From Pyrinomonadaceae bacterium (GTDB lineage Bacteria; Acidobacteriota; Blastocatellia; Pyrinomonadales; Pyrinomonadaceae), in contig JACMJZ010000012.1 in assembly GCA_014380365.1 (NCBI GenBank), positions 372,001-436,000 on the forward strand: a DNA stretch of 64,000 bases. Reading direction: 5' to 3'. The notes beneath the pieces are model-generated. The model did no database searches. It saw only the letters and a program-made list of their open reading frames with translations, and was not told the origin of the DNA. Shown here piece by piece: positions 35,283 through 44,098 of the stretch. Made by a program: the position numbers and the translations under genes. Every line of letters begins with the position of its first letter. The first letter of the stretch is position 1.

Positions 35283-37115
35283 CTAAACTGAAATGGACTC
35301 GCGTTCGGTCGAGGATTGCAATACTTGAACGCCCGCGGGAGGTTTCGTGGGCCGTTTCAATTTGACAGAGCCGGGACGGATTTGTCCCTCCTGGCAAGCG
35401 TCCACAAATGCATCAACTACAACAGAGTCATAACGCGTTCCCACGAAGCTCTGGATCCGCGCCACCGCGTCTTCAAACTTCATAGCCTGCTGGTAAGGAC
35501 GGTCGGTAGTCATGGCATCAAACGTGTCGGCCACGGCGACGATTTTCCCCATCAGCGGTATTTCATCGCCTTTCAAACCCTGGGGATAACCCTGACCGTT
35601 AACCATTTCATGATGCATATACATCCCAGGCAGAAACTCCTTCATTGCCGCTATCTGAGACATGATCTTGTAGCCCTTTTGCGGATGCTGCTTCATGATC
35701 ACATATTCGTCATCCGTTAACGCCGCTGGCTTCTTCAGGATATTGTCATCGATCGCAATCTTCCCTATATCGTGAAGCAAGGCGCTGATTCTGATCTTTT
35801 CACATTCGTCTTCTGGGAGTCCGAGACGTTGAGCGATGGCGACGGACAGTCTGGATACGCGCTCCGAATGGCCGCGCGTGTAAGGATCCTTGCCATCAAT
35901 CGCGGCGGCCAGTCCCTTCACTGTTCCGAGAAACAACTCCCGATTTTCCGCAGCGGAACGCTGCAAGTCGCTGATGTACGTCTCTAGTTGATCCGTCATC
36001 AAGTTAAACGAATCGCCCAGATGGCCTAGTTCAGTTCGACTCTTAACAACTATTCGCTGCGAAAAATCACCCGACGCAATGCGATGTGCCCCTATTGCCA
36101 ACTCCTGGACGGGCTGCGTCAGTTTCTTCGCGAAGAAAAACCCGATCGCCAGAGTGAGCAGTCCCGCCACCACGCTTATCAAAATTATCTGCTGCCGCAT
36201 CTCAGATACTGACGCCAGCGCGGCCGATTCATCTTGAATGGCTATCACTCCCAGCCGAAAATTTTTATCAAGTTCTGCACTCGCGTAAGAACCGAGCATC
36301 TCCACCTTGCGACCATCGCGCATAACGGTAAAGGGCGCCAACGCCGACTGCACTTGAGCTCCCGTCTCTTGCCAGTCCTGCACCACCTTGAGATCGGTCA
36401 TGGGCTTCTCCGAGAAGGCGACACTCGCTTCCGGGTGCGCCACCGCACGCCCATTTTGATCCACGACAAAAACAACCGGCAGCCCTGCGTCCAACAGCTC
36501 ACGCTCGCTCTTCGAGGTGGACTGATGCACAGCCTTGAAAACTTCCTGAAACGAAACTATCGCCACCACAGCGGCCACCACGTCCTGCCCGCTTTCACCA
36601 CCCATTACAGGGGCGGCGACAGTCAACGCCATTTCCTGTCCGGAACGAATGATCTGCGGACGACTTACTACAATTCCCCGTCCACTCATTTTCGCCAGCA
36701 CTTCACTGACTCGCTGATCGACTTCGTCTCGCTGAATGACATCGAGTTGAAACGCGCGATGCATTTCTCCGTTGACGGGCCAGATAGCTAAACCGATCAA
36801 GTTAGGGTCTTCTTCCAGAGTTTTCTGCAAACGAGAATCGTAACCCTCGTCGTTGAGGGCGGTGATTCCCCCGGCAATCTCGAATGCCCGTGCAAGTCCT
36901 GTAACCACGTCGCGATATCGCTGGCCGTAAAGTTCGATTTGTCTCGCCTTGTCTTGCACCAGCTGCGCTTGATATCGACCCTCAACCGACCTAAGTTGCT
37001 CCTCGCTCTTTCCAGACAGCAACGTACCGGCGAAGGCCAGCGGGAGCAGGCCGACCAGTAGCAATACACCGAGGACGATATAAAGAAGGCGAATTCGCCC
37101 TATCTTCTCAAGCAT
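35283..37115 (-). CDS. Membrane HD-GYP phosphodiesterase/sensor with cache and HAMP domains
   Basis: 610 residues. A first TM helix (LLYIVLGVLLLVGLLPLAF), an extracytoplasmic cache-like domain (about 30-300), a second TM (IILISVVAGLLTLAIGFFFA), a HAMP domain (PVQELAIGAHRIASGDFSQR) and a C-terminal HD-GYP domain. The last has GHSERVSRLSVAIAQRLG, LLHDIGKIAI, HHEMVNGQGYPQGL and ADTFDAMTTDRPY. HD-GYP enzymes hydrolyse cyclic di-GMP. In the GYP motif HHExxNGxGYP the Asp/Arg seen in many members are changed (MVN), but the HD ligands are kept. The sensed ligand is unknown. Confidence 0.92.
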   Translation of the reverse strand: MLEKIGRIRLLYIVLGVLLLVGLLPLAFAGTLLSGKSEEQLRSVEGRYQAQLVQDKARQIELYGQRYRDVVTGLARAFEIAGGITALNDEGYDSRLQKTLEEDPNLIGLAIWPVNGEMHRAFQLDVIQRDEVDQRVSEVLAKMSGRGIVVSRPQIIRSGQEMALTVAAPVMGGESGQDVVAAVVAIVSFQEVFKAVHQSTSKSERELLDAGLPVVFVVDQNGRAVAHPEASVAFSEKPMTDLKVVQDWQETGAQVQSALAPFTVMRDGRKVEMLGSYASAELDKNFRLGVIAIQDESAALASVSEMRQQIILISVVAGLLTLAIGFFFAKKLTQPVQELAIGAHRIASGDFSQRIVVKSRTELGHLGDSFNLMTDQLETYISDLQRSAAENRELFLGTVKGLAAAIDGKDPYTRGHSERVSRLSVAIAQRLGLPEDECEKIRISALLHDIGKIAIDDNILKKPAALTDDEYVIMKQHPQKGYKIMSQIAAMKEFLPGMYMHHEMVNGQGYPQGLKGDEIPLMGKIVAVADTFDAMTTDRPYQQAMKFEDAVARIQSFVGTRYDSVVVDAFVDACQEGQIRPGSVKLKRPTKPPAGVQVLQSSTERESISV

Positions 37116-37183
37116 TTAGCAGAACAATCGTTAGGGGCTGGTTTAGGAAATGAAGCTCTTCTCAGGTAGGCCGCGTGACAAGC

Positions 37184-37208
37184 GGTAGCGGCCAAAATGG
37201 CGGCTACC
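37184..37208. repeat. Short inverted repeat upstream of the HD-GYP gene
   Basis: GGTAGCGGCC and GGCGGCTACC around AAAAT, in the 256-bp gap between the divergent HD-GYP and sigma-factor genes. No convincing promoter elements are seen in the gap. Confidence 0.6.
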
Positions 37209-37371
37209 TCATTATGTCTAGTAAACTTGAGGGTGTCAACGCGATTGTTCAACTGAGTTGGCCGCGGCCGCGCAGACAATTCTAATTTCGTTCCCACCGC
37301 TGGCAAAACGGTTGATGAGGAATTATCTTAGGTTTTTATAGACTTAATTGCCTCGGATCACGTCTAAACTG

Positions 37372-38025
37372 ATGAGCCGCAACGCCCCACAGCTAGGTGG
37401 GAGCGACTCAAGCAAGGCCGGAACAACCCGGCGATATCAGACCGACAGGATAAAAGCTACGAGCGACGAGCAGATCGTACAGCGGGCTTTAACCGGCGAC
37501 GCAGAGGCTTTCGGCGAAATCGTAACGCGCTGGGAGCGGCGCATCTTTGCGCTTGCCTTTGGCATGCTGGGACGCGAAGAAGATGCTCGCGACGCGACCC
37601 AGGAGACCTTCCTGGCGGCGTTTCGAAACCTGCGCGCGTTCCGCGGCGACGCCAAAGTCTCGTCGTGGCTGCATCGCATCGCTATCAATCAGTGCATTAC
37701 GCGACAGCGAAGAGCGAAGGTAAGAAGCGAGAGCACTCTCGAGACGGAGGAGGAAAAGAGGCCAGCGAGTTTCGCCGCGCCACTTCGTTATTCCCCGGCG
37801 CGGGTCGTCGAAGGGATCGAAAGGACTGCCGCGGTTAGGAAAGCAGTGAATAGTTTGCCAATGGACCTGCGTCAGGTCGTGGTAATGAAAGAATTTGAGG
37901 AGCTGACGTTTCAGGAAATTTCTGACGCACTTGACTTGCCACTGAGCACTGTCAAGAGTCGACTTTACACCGCCCTGAGGCAACTGCAGATGCGACTGCA
38001 AAAATTTAGTAACGAAGCAGTCTGA
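37372..38025 (+). CDS. ECF RNA polymerase sigma factor (RpoE-like)
   Basis: 217 residues from the ATG at 37372; a TTG eight codons earlier is less likely. Region 2 is GDAEAFGEIVTRWERRIFAL then GREEDARDATQETFLAAFRN (core binding and -10 recognition); region 4 is LPMDLRQVVVMKEFEELTFQ and DALDLPLSTVKSRLYTALRQ. ECF factors switch on envelope-stress or similar regulons when freed from their anti-sigma. The next gene, 14 bp downstream, encodes a zinc-finger anti-sigma protein. Confidence 0.94.
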   Translation: MSRNAPQLGGSDSSKAGTTRRYQTDRIKATSDEQIVQRALTGDAEAFGEIVTRWERRIFALAFGMLGREEDARDATQETFLAAFRNLRAFRGDAKVSSWLHRIAINQCITRQRRAKVRSESTLETEEEKRPASFAAPLRYSPARVVEGIERTAAVRKAVNSLPMDLRQVVVMKEFEELTFQEISDALDLPLSTVKSRLYTALRQLQMRLQKFSNEAV

Positions 38026-38039
38026 GATGTGGGAGTGAG

Positions 38040-38762
38040 ATGATGGAAGAATTTAAGTCCCCAACTTGTGAACAAGAAAATGAATTGATCGCTTTTCTCT
38101 ACGGTGAATTGAGTGCTGTTGAGTCTCAAGCGTTTCAGCATCACATGCAGGATTGTAGTTCGTGCAGCGGTGAGCTGGCGGCGTTCAGCAATATTCGCAG
38201 CTCGCTGGTTGCCTGGCGGGACGAATCCCTCGGAAGTATTTCGTCTCCGGCTACAACGCCCTATGGTGCTTCGTTCGGAGTCGTTCGAAAGAAACCCTCA
38301 GCGCTGGCTGCCTGGCGAGAATTCTTCAATCTTTCGCCGCTGTGGATGAAGGGCGCAGTCGCTTTCGCCACACTCCTGTTCTGTCTATTTGCGGGACTGT
38401 CGGTGGCTCGCTTGCGTAACAATCCACCCGAGCCTCTGGCCCGCAATTCCGCGAGCCCCAAGGGAACTGCGTACTCTGATGATGAACTAAACGCCCTGGT
38501 CGAACGGCGCGTCCAGGATGAACTTCGGCGAATCAAGAATTCAACGGATGCGTCACCTGCGCCACAAATTGTTGCCGACCGTCCGTCGACCCACGTTCCC
38601 ATGCGGCGAATGGCCACGCGTGGCGACGCAGTGGCCACGAGCTCGCCGGGGCGACGTCCACTAACAAAGCTTGAGCGGGATCAACTAGCCGCTGATTTGA
38701 GGTTGGTGGCGGTAAACAACGACAGCGAGCTTGATTTGCTGGACGACCGAATCAATCAATAA
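38040..38762 (+). CDS. Anti-sigma factor with zf-HC2 domain
   Basis: 240 residues. The N-terminal zinc finger is LIAFLYGELSAVESQAFQHH then MQDCSSC (the HxxxCxxC form of ZAS proteins). One TM helix (WMKGAVAFATLLFCLFAGLS) near residues 100-120 separates it from a C-terminal extracytoplasmic, charged tail. Tandem ATGs follow GGGAGTGAG. It should hold the adjacent ECF sigma factor inactive at the membrane. Confidence 0.9.
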   Translation: MMEEFKSPTCEQENELIAFLYGELSAVESQAFQHHMQDCSSCSGELAAFSNIRSSLVAWRDESLGSISSPATTPYGASFGVVRKKPSALAAWREFFNLSPLWMKGAVAFATLLFCLFAGLSVARLRNNPPEPLARNSASPKGTAYSDDELNALVERRVQDELRRIKNSTDASPAPQIVADRPSTHVPMRRMATRGDAVATSSPGRRPLTKLERDQLAADLRLVAVNNDSELDLLDDRINQ

Positions 38763-38780
38763 CGGGTCATTGAGGTTCTT

Positions 38781-39359
38781 ATGAAACACAACAGAAACAT
38801 CTTCACGTCGTTCGCTGCCCTGGTCTTCATTTCGGCAATCGCGGCCTGCTCCGTGAGCTACGGCCAAGCGCAGCAGCAGCCTCCAGTTTCCGCTGAGCAT
38901 CAACAGGGCGCAGGCGGCGGTGACCCAATTCGTCAGTTAAATTTGACTCCCGCACAGCGCGAACAGATCCGCTCGATCCGGCAACAAACGAATATCGAGC
39001 GAGCGGCGATTAATCAACGGGTAGGTGACGCTAATCGGGCGCTCGAGGCCGCGCTGGATTCTGACAATCCAGACGAAGCCGCCGTCGAACAAAGGATGAA
39101 AGACCTGGCTGCTGCCCAGGCTGACGCCATGCGGATGAGGGTTTCGACGGAGGTCAAAATCAGGCGAGTCCTTACGGTGGAACAAAGAACCCTCTTGCGA
39201 TCGCTGCGACAGCAGGCGCGTGAGATGCAACGCGAGCGATTTGAGATGCGGGATCAAAGACAGAGACGCCGAGAAAACCTGCCAAATTTGCGGAATCAGC
39301 GTAACGGAGTGGCACCATTGTTTCCAAGGCAAGATATTCAACGCCGGACTCGCCCCTAG
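38781..39359 (+). CDS. Periplasmic Spy/CpxP-like (LTXXQ) protein
   Basis: 192 residues. After a signal peptide (SFAALVFISAIAACSVSYG) the chain has QLNLTPAQREQIRSIRQQ and VLTVEQRTLLRSL, two copies of the LTxxQ motif of CpxP/Spy proteins, in a helical Gln/Arg-rich body. A Cys at the end of the hydrophobic stretch (IAACS) may be a lipobox. It is the third gene of the sigma/anti-sigma set and could be a chaperone or the stress sensor of the module. Confidence 0.85.
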   Translation: MKHNRNIFTSFAALVFISAIAACSVSYGQAQQQPPVSAEHQQGAGGGDPIRQLNLTPAQREQIRSIRQQTNIERAAINQRVGDANRALEAALDSDNPDEAAVEQRMKDLAAAQADAMRMRVSTEVKIRRVLTVEQRTLLRSLRQQAREMQRERFEMRDQRQRRRENLPNLRNQRNGVAPLFPRQDIQRRTRP

Positions 39360-39381
39360 CCGGGCTACGCCTCTTTAGTAT

Positions 39382-39419
39382 TAGGGCCGGTCAAGCGACG
39401 CTTGATCGGCCCTATTCGC
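39382..39419 (+). terminator. Terminator-like hairpin after the ECF module
   Basis: AGGGCCGGTCAAGC, loop GAC, GCTTGATCGGCCCT: a 14-bp stem with one G-U pair, 24 bp after the stop. The following ATTCGCATTT is only mildly U-rich. The remaining 230 bp before mlaE show no gene. Confidence 0.7.
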
Positions 39420-39647
39420 ATTTACGCACCACTCTACGCGGCTAGCTGCTAATGCTTCCAGCTTGACGCACCGCTCAAATTTTGAGCATGATAAGCCGCT
39501 CTTTTCAAATCCAGTCATTGTCGCATTAAGAGTCTTCAAACAAGTTTCACGAGCAGGCCGCGAATGATGAATCTTCGGCCCTGCGCTTCGTCAAGCAGCC
39601 AGAGTCCCCGTCCAGGTTTGTGTTCTCAAGGCTGACCCAGCTCCATA

Positions 39648-40418
39648 ATGAACTTCGTTACGCGCGCTATCTTAGAGCTGCAAGAAACCACGTTGATGGC
39701 CGCGCGTGCTGCTCGTGGTTTCATACAAGGCCCCCGCTATATTTCTGAAACCATCACCCAGATGGATATCATCGGCGTGGGCTCGCTAACTATTATCCTG
39801 CTCACTGGTTTCTTCACGGGCGGCGTGTTGGCAGTCCAATCCTATCCAACGCTGGCGTACTGGGGCCAGCAAAGCAAGACTGGTCAACTCGTCGCTGTTT
39901 CACTGGTTCGCGAGCTGGGTCCAGTGCTCACGGCGTTGATGGTAACGGGACGCGTCGGCTCCGCCATCGCCGCCGAGCTGGGATCGATGACTGTTTCTCA
40001 GCAGATCGACGCGATGCGCGCGCTCGGTACCGACCCTATCCGCAAACTTGTAGCCCCGCGGCTCTTGGCCCTCCTGGTTGCGCTTCCCCTACTTACCGTG
40101 CTTGCCGACTGCGTCGGAATTGCCGGCGGAGCGTTCGCGGCCACCAGTCTCTACGGCTTGTCAGTCAACGAGTTTTTCACGTCCGCTCGTGATGGAATTA
40201 GCTCGGATGATATTATTGGTGGCGTAATCAAGCCGACGGCCTTCGCCCTGATCATTGGCACCATCGCGTGTTACAAAGGCCTGACTACAGATGGCGGCAC
40301 GGTTGGGGTCGGACGAGCCACGACGCGCGCCGTGGTCACCGCGTCGATCGTCGTCATTATTTCCGATTTCTTTCTTGCGCGTGCGCTCCAGTATCTGCTC
40401 GGGATGCCGGTGAATTAA
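39648..40418 (+). CDS. mlaE: MlaE-type ABC transporter permease
   Basis: 256 residues with about five membrane helices. The family block VSLVRELGPVLTALMVTGRV GSAIAAELGSM, with QQIDAMRALGTDP after it, is diagnostic of MlaE/TrgD4 permeases. With MlaF and MlaD it moves phospholipids between inner and outer membrane. First gene of a three-gene run; mlaF starts 13 bp after its stop. Confidence 0.95.
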   Translation: MNFVTRAILELQETTLMAARAARGFIQGPRYISETITQMDIIGVGSLTIILLTGFFTGGVLAVQSYPTLAYWGQQSKTGQLVAVSLVRELGPVLTALMVTGRVGSAIAAELGSMTVSQQIDAMRALGTDPIRKLVAPRLLALLVALPLLTVLADCVGIAGGAFAATSLYGLSVNEFFTSARDGISSDDIIGGVIKPTAFALIIGTIACYKGLTTDGGTVGVGRATTRAVVTASIVVIISDFFLARALQYLLGMPVN

Positions 40419-40431
40419 GAACCAATAACGA

Positions 40432-41337
40432 ATGGCCTTATCAACAACAGAATCGGATCAGATCCACTTCTCCGATCAGGTGAGCCAACGCGCCGCCGGT
40501 TCGACCTTCGCCGAGGTCGATGACCGGGAACGCGAGATTCCGGCCATCGAATTTCGCGACGTCGTCCTGGCCTTCGACGAGCGCGTTATCTTGAACAAGT
40601 TGAGCTTCAGTGTAAGAAAAGGTGAGACTAAGATCATTCTCGGTGGCTCGGGTGGCGGAAAGTCGACGATCATCAAACTTGTGCTGGGTCTTCTAAAGCC
40701 AGATGCGGGGCGCGTGCTGGTAGACGGCGAAGATATCACTGACTACAACGAAGCCCAGATGATCTCGGTGCGGAAAAAGATTGGCATGGTTTTTCAGGAG
40801 GGCGCGCTCTTCGATTCTCTTTCTGTCTACGATAATGTCGCTTATCGCCTGCATGAGCAGGGCCGGCCTGAAGAAGAGGTGGAACAGGAAGTGCGGCGCA
40901 TGCTGCGGTTCGTCAATCTCGAGGATGCAATCGACAAGATGCCTTCCGAGCTGTCCGGAGGCATGCGACGAAGGGTAGGCATCGCCCGGGCGCTCATCGG
41001 CGATCCGAAAATTGTACTCTTCGATGAGCCAACTGCCGGACTCGACCCTCCGACCGCCCGCACGATTTGCGAACTAGCAATGAAGCTTCGCGACCTCGAA
41101 GACGTCTCCTCGATATTCGTGACACATGAGATGAACAATCTCGATTATCTTTGCGCGGAGTATGCCGTCGTGGGAGATTCGGGTGAGGTCGTGTTTGAAC
41201 GTGAAGGTGAACGGCTTTGCCTGATTAATACGAAAGTGATGATGATGAAAGAAGGCAACATCATTTTTAGCGGCACGGACGAAAAACTTCGCCACTCCGA
41301 CGATGCATACATACAGAAATTTCTGCGCGGCCGCTGA
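40432..41337 (+). CDS. mlaF: MlaF-type ABC transporter ATP-binding protein
   Basis: 301 residues; about 30 N-terminal residues precede the ABC domain. Walker [15 protein letters not shown]-loop [13 protein letters not shown] (typical of MlaF), signature [15 protein letters not shown], Walker [15 protein letters not shown] and H-loop VTHEMNN are present. It drives the MlaE permease. It lies between mlaE and the MCE-domain gene. Confidence 0.95.
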   Translation: MALSTTESDQIHFSDQVSQRAAGSTFAEVDDREREIPAIEFRDVVLAFDERVILNKLSFSVRKGETKIILGGSGGGKSTIIKLVLGLLKPDAGRVLVDGEDITDYNEAQMISVRKKIGMVFQEGALFDSLSVYDNVAYRLHEQGRPEEEVEQEVRRMLRFVNLEDAIDKMPSELSGGMRRRVGIARALIGDPKIVLFDEPTAGLDPPTARTICELAMKLRDLEDVSSIFVTHEMNNLDYLCAEYAVVGDSGEVVFEREGERLCLINTKVMMMKEGNIIFSGTDEKLRHSDDAYIQKFLRGR

Positions 41338-41446
41338 GCAATGCTGAAACGAATGGAAGAAAGGACGCAGGATGAAGGCCAAAGGATGATGCGCTGAACC
41401 CGCGCGATCGTCCAGTCCATCTTCGCCTTCATTACGACTAAATGCT

Positions 41447-42592
41447 ATGCCCAGAACAACCAAGAGCGTAAGCTTAAACCAACTGCGAGTCGGCATATTC
41501 GTGCTGATCTCAATAGTGATCTTGATTTTTCTTATCCTTAATTCGTCCGGCGACTTGAATCCATTCGCAAAGAAACTTCACTTGAAAGCTCGTTTCGCTG
41601 ATGCAAATGGTCTGCGTGAGGGATCAGAAGTCAGACTGGCCGGCGTCCGCGTGGGGAAGGTCGACAAAATAACGTTACTACCGCCGAGTACTGAGCCTGG
41701 CGCAGCGCGCGTTGAAGCATTGATGATCATCGATTCGCAGATTGACGGCCGGCCGGCAACCGAACGTATCAGAAAAGATTCAACAGCTCAACAAGGCTCA
41801 CCCAGCCTGCTCGGAAACGAGATGTTGATTAACATCGGACCCGGCACCGCGCTGGGTCCACCCGTGAAAGACTACGACACCTTGCAATCCTCCAGCGCTA
41901 ACACGGTAAACGACTTCGCCACCTCCGGAACCGACCTGGCCCAACGCCTCAGCAAGCTTTCCGATCAGCTGACCATCATTGTGAAGGACGTCGAGGAGGG
42001 CAAAGGCACCGTCGGACGCTTGTTTAGCGACGAAGCTCTATATAACAATCTTAATTCGACTGTCCGTGAGGCAGACGAAGTAATGCGCCTGATAAGAACG
42101 GGAAACGGATCCGCCGGTAGGTTTGTCAACGATCCGGCGCTTTACAACAATGCCAATGAGATAGCTCTGCAGTTGAGGAAAATTTCCGAGGACCTGCGCG
42201 CGGGTCGCGGCACTGCCGGCAAGCTCCTGACAGACGACGAGCTCTACAACCGCATCAACCGCACCGCGGATAAGCTCGACCGTTCAGTGGAACAAATCAG
42301 TTCGATGATTGCGGACATCAATTCCGGTCAGGGAACACTCGGCAAACTGATCAAAGACGATCAGATCTATAACGACGCTCGCGCTGCGATCGCCCGCTTC
42401 AATACCACCGCCGAGCGAGTCGACAACATGGTTGCCGCCGCGCAACGCGGCGAAGGAACTGTCGGCAAGCTACTCACCGACGAAGCGCTTTATTCCAACG
42501 TCAACCAACTCTCATCAGAAGGCGTCAAGTTGATCTACGACTTCCGCCAGAATCCCAAGAAATATCTAACCATCAAATTTGAGTTGTTTTAG
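41447..42592 (+). CDS. mlaD: MCE-domain protein (MlaD-like) with coiled repeat tail
   Basis: 381 residues. An N-terminal TM helix (RVGIFVLISIVILIFLIL), then the MCE domain (KLHLKARFADANGLREGSEV RLAGVRVGKVD), then a long helical tail. The tail carries five repeats of a GxGTxGKLxxDxxLY unit, spaced 34, 34, 41 and 41 residues, so spacing differs by one heptad. E. coli MlaD is only about 183 residues; the longer tail suggests a longer bridge across the periplasm. It starts 109 bp after mlaF. Confidence 0.92.
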   Translation: MPRTTKSVSLNQLRVGIFVLISIVILIFLILNSSGDLNPFAKKLHLKARFADANGLREGSEVRLAGVRVGKVDKITLLPPSTEPGAARVEALMIIDSQIDGRPATERIRKDSTAQQGSPSLLGNEMLINIGPGTALGPPVKDYDTLQSSSANTVNDFATSGTDLAQRLSKLSDQLTIIVKDVEEGKGTVGRLFSDEALYNNLNSTVREADEVMRLIRTGNGSAGRFVNDPALYNNANEIALQLRKISEDLRAGRGTAGKLLTDDELYNRINRTADKLDRSVEQISSMIADINSGQGTLGKLIKDDQIYNDARAAIARFNTTAERVDNMVAAAQRGEGTVGKLLTDEALYSNVNQLSSEGVKLIYDFRQNPKKYLTIKFELF

Positions 42593-42620
42593 CCGACAAC
42601 TGACTGACTTGAACATAGGG

Positions 42621-42698
42621 CAATCCACGAAACCCACGAAGCGACGAAAAGCGCCCTTTAGTTGTTTCGCGTAATTTCGTGTTCGTTCGTGGATTGCA
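42621..42698. repeat. Dispersed palindrome family F2, copy B
   Basis: CAATCCACGAAACCCACGAA faces TTTCGTGTTCGTTCGTGGAT TG. It lies just after mlaD, between convergent genes, and may stop transcription from either side. Confidence 0.85.
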
Positions 42699-42767
42699 GT
42701 ATTCCTTCGGTGCGGGCGCCTCCAGCAAGCTTATCAGGCCCCAAAAATATTCAGGCAACCAGACTAG

Positions 42768-43280
42768 TCACCCAAACGGGTTCTCATCAGCTGATGGACC
42801 GTAGATTGACGGCACCGGGATGTCGTTCAGTCGCAGGTAGACGCCGAGCTGCGCGCGATGATGAATCAAGTGGTTCATCACGAAACTGCGCAGTACCGCA
42901 ATCTTTGGCATTGTCAGAATTGTGTTGCCGTTGGACATCAGAGTCCAAGGCTTGAATAATTCCGCATCGCTGACGCCGGCGATTGCGGCGCGGGCCTTCG
43001 CCGTGTTGGAGTCGAAGGTCGCCAACAGTTCCTCCTGCGACTTAGGCGGCTCCGCGGATGGCAGCGGTTCGCCGCCAGGCGCAAGGTCCAGTGAATCCTG
43101 ATCGATCGTGTAGTTCACCCAGGTCGGAATATTGCCGAGGTGCGTGGCCAAGTCGCCCATCCCCATAGATTTCTCGTGCGGCTTCCAATCAGACTTGTCA
43201 TGTGGAACGCGCTCAAGCGTCTTGCGCGTGTTCGCCATCTCATGGTCAAACTCCGGTAATATAGATTCGCTCAGTCCCAT
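42768..43280 (-). CDS. DinB-family protein
   Basis: 170 residues with the DinB four-helix bundle: FDHEMANTRKTLERVPHDKS, MGDLATHLGNIPTWV (first metal His), and FVMNHLIHHRAQLGVYLRL (HxxxH pair), ending SIYGPSADENPF. DinB/YfiT proteins use three His to hold a metal, usually in thiol-S-transferase or related reactions. No partner gene points to a substrate. Confidence 0.9.
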   Translation of the reverse strand: MGLSESILPEFDHEMANTRKTLERVPHDKSDWKPHEKSMGMGDLATHLGNIPTWVNYTIDQDSLDLAPGGEPLPSAEPPKSQEELLATFDSNTAKARAAIAGVSDAELFKPWTLMSNGNTILTMPKIAVLRSFVMNHLIHHRAQLGVYLRLNDIPVPSIYGPSADENPFG

Positions 43281-43323
43281 TTTTCCTCCATCTGTTTTCG
43301 ACTTGATTAATCAAATTATCCGC

Positions 43324-44001
43324 TTAGCGTTTCGGCGCAATACCAAAGGCCCGCACTGGAAAGGTACCAAATCCTCTTACTTTCACGGGCACTGCAAAAA
43401 ACTTGAAATTCTGATCCGGCAGTTTACTCAGTCGACAGAGATGCTCGACGATTGGGATTCCCTGCTTCAAGAGGATTGAATGAGCCGGGCGAGTTCCGCC
43501 CTTGGTGTCGTCAATATTATACGAATCGATCCCCACCAGCGCAGCGCCCGATTGCGCGAGGTGTTGCGCCGTCTCCTCCGTAACGAAGGGATGGGTTCCA
43601 TTGAAATACTCTTCGGTCCTCCAATGACGGTCCCAGCCTGTGTGGAAAAGCACTGCCTTGCCATTTAAATCCAAACCCGCTAGCTCCTCAACCAGAATGC
43701 TGCGTTCGGCATCAGCTCTACGGCGAACCACAATGCCCTCCAGGTTCGCAAGCGAGGAAAGGTTTAGTGCGGACAGGTCCGCGCCATCGGCGTAACGGTG
43801 AAATGGACTATCGAGATAGGTGCCGGTGTTCGCAACCATCTCGATCTTACCGATTTGAAACTCTGTGCCCGACGCGTAGACCTTTCTCGACTGTACTCGA
43901 GTGAGATGATCTGTAATCGACGGAGCCGGCAAACCTTTATAGGTAATCATGCCGTCCTCGACCGCGTGGCTAACGTCTATGAGTTCGTGCTCGGGCTCCA
44001 T
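43324..44001 (-). CDS. Cyclase-family (kynurenine-formamidase-like) protein, altered metal motif
   Basis: 225 residues. The family motif HxGTHxDxPxH appears as NTGTYLDSPFHRY, so the first two His are Asn and Tyr while Asp and the third His are kept. Other blocks are intact: IDVSHAVEDGMITYKGLP at the start, VLFHTGWDRHW, and GIDSYNIDDTKGG. Whether it keeps hydrolase activity is open; a subfamily with this pattern exists to my knowledge. F1 copy B separates it from the methyltransferase gene. Confidence 0.82.
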   Translation of the reverse strand: MEPEHELIDVSHAVEDGMITYKGLPAPSITDHLTRVQSRKVYASGTEFQIGKIEMVANTGTYLDSPFHRYADGADLSALNLSSLANLEGIVVRRRADAERSILVEELAGLDLNGKAVLFHTGWDRHWRTEEYFNGTHPFVTEETAQHLAQSGAALVGIDSYNIDDTKGGTRPAHSILLKQGIPIVEHLCRLSKLPDQNFKFFAVPVKVRGFGTFPVRAFGIAPKR

Positions 44002-44016
44002 TAGTCCTCCATGTCG

Positions 44017-44098
44017 GAAGCCCGACCGTCAGGGAGGGCTCCTGTTAATAATCAGGCACTCGGAAATTAATCAGAGCCCTCCCTCACGGTCGGGCTTC
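44017..44098. repeat. Dispersed palindrome family F1, copy B
   Basis: GAAGCCCGACCGTCAGGGAG and GAGCCCTCCCTCACGGTCGG as arms, about 35 bp apart. The right arm encodes the C-terminal residues KPDREGGL and TGA of the MidA-type gene. Confidence 0.9.
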
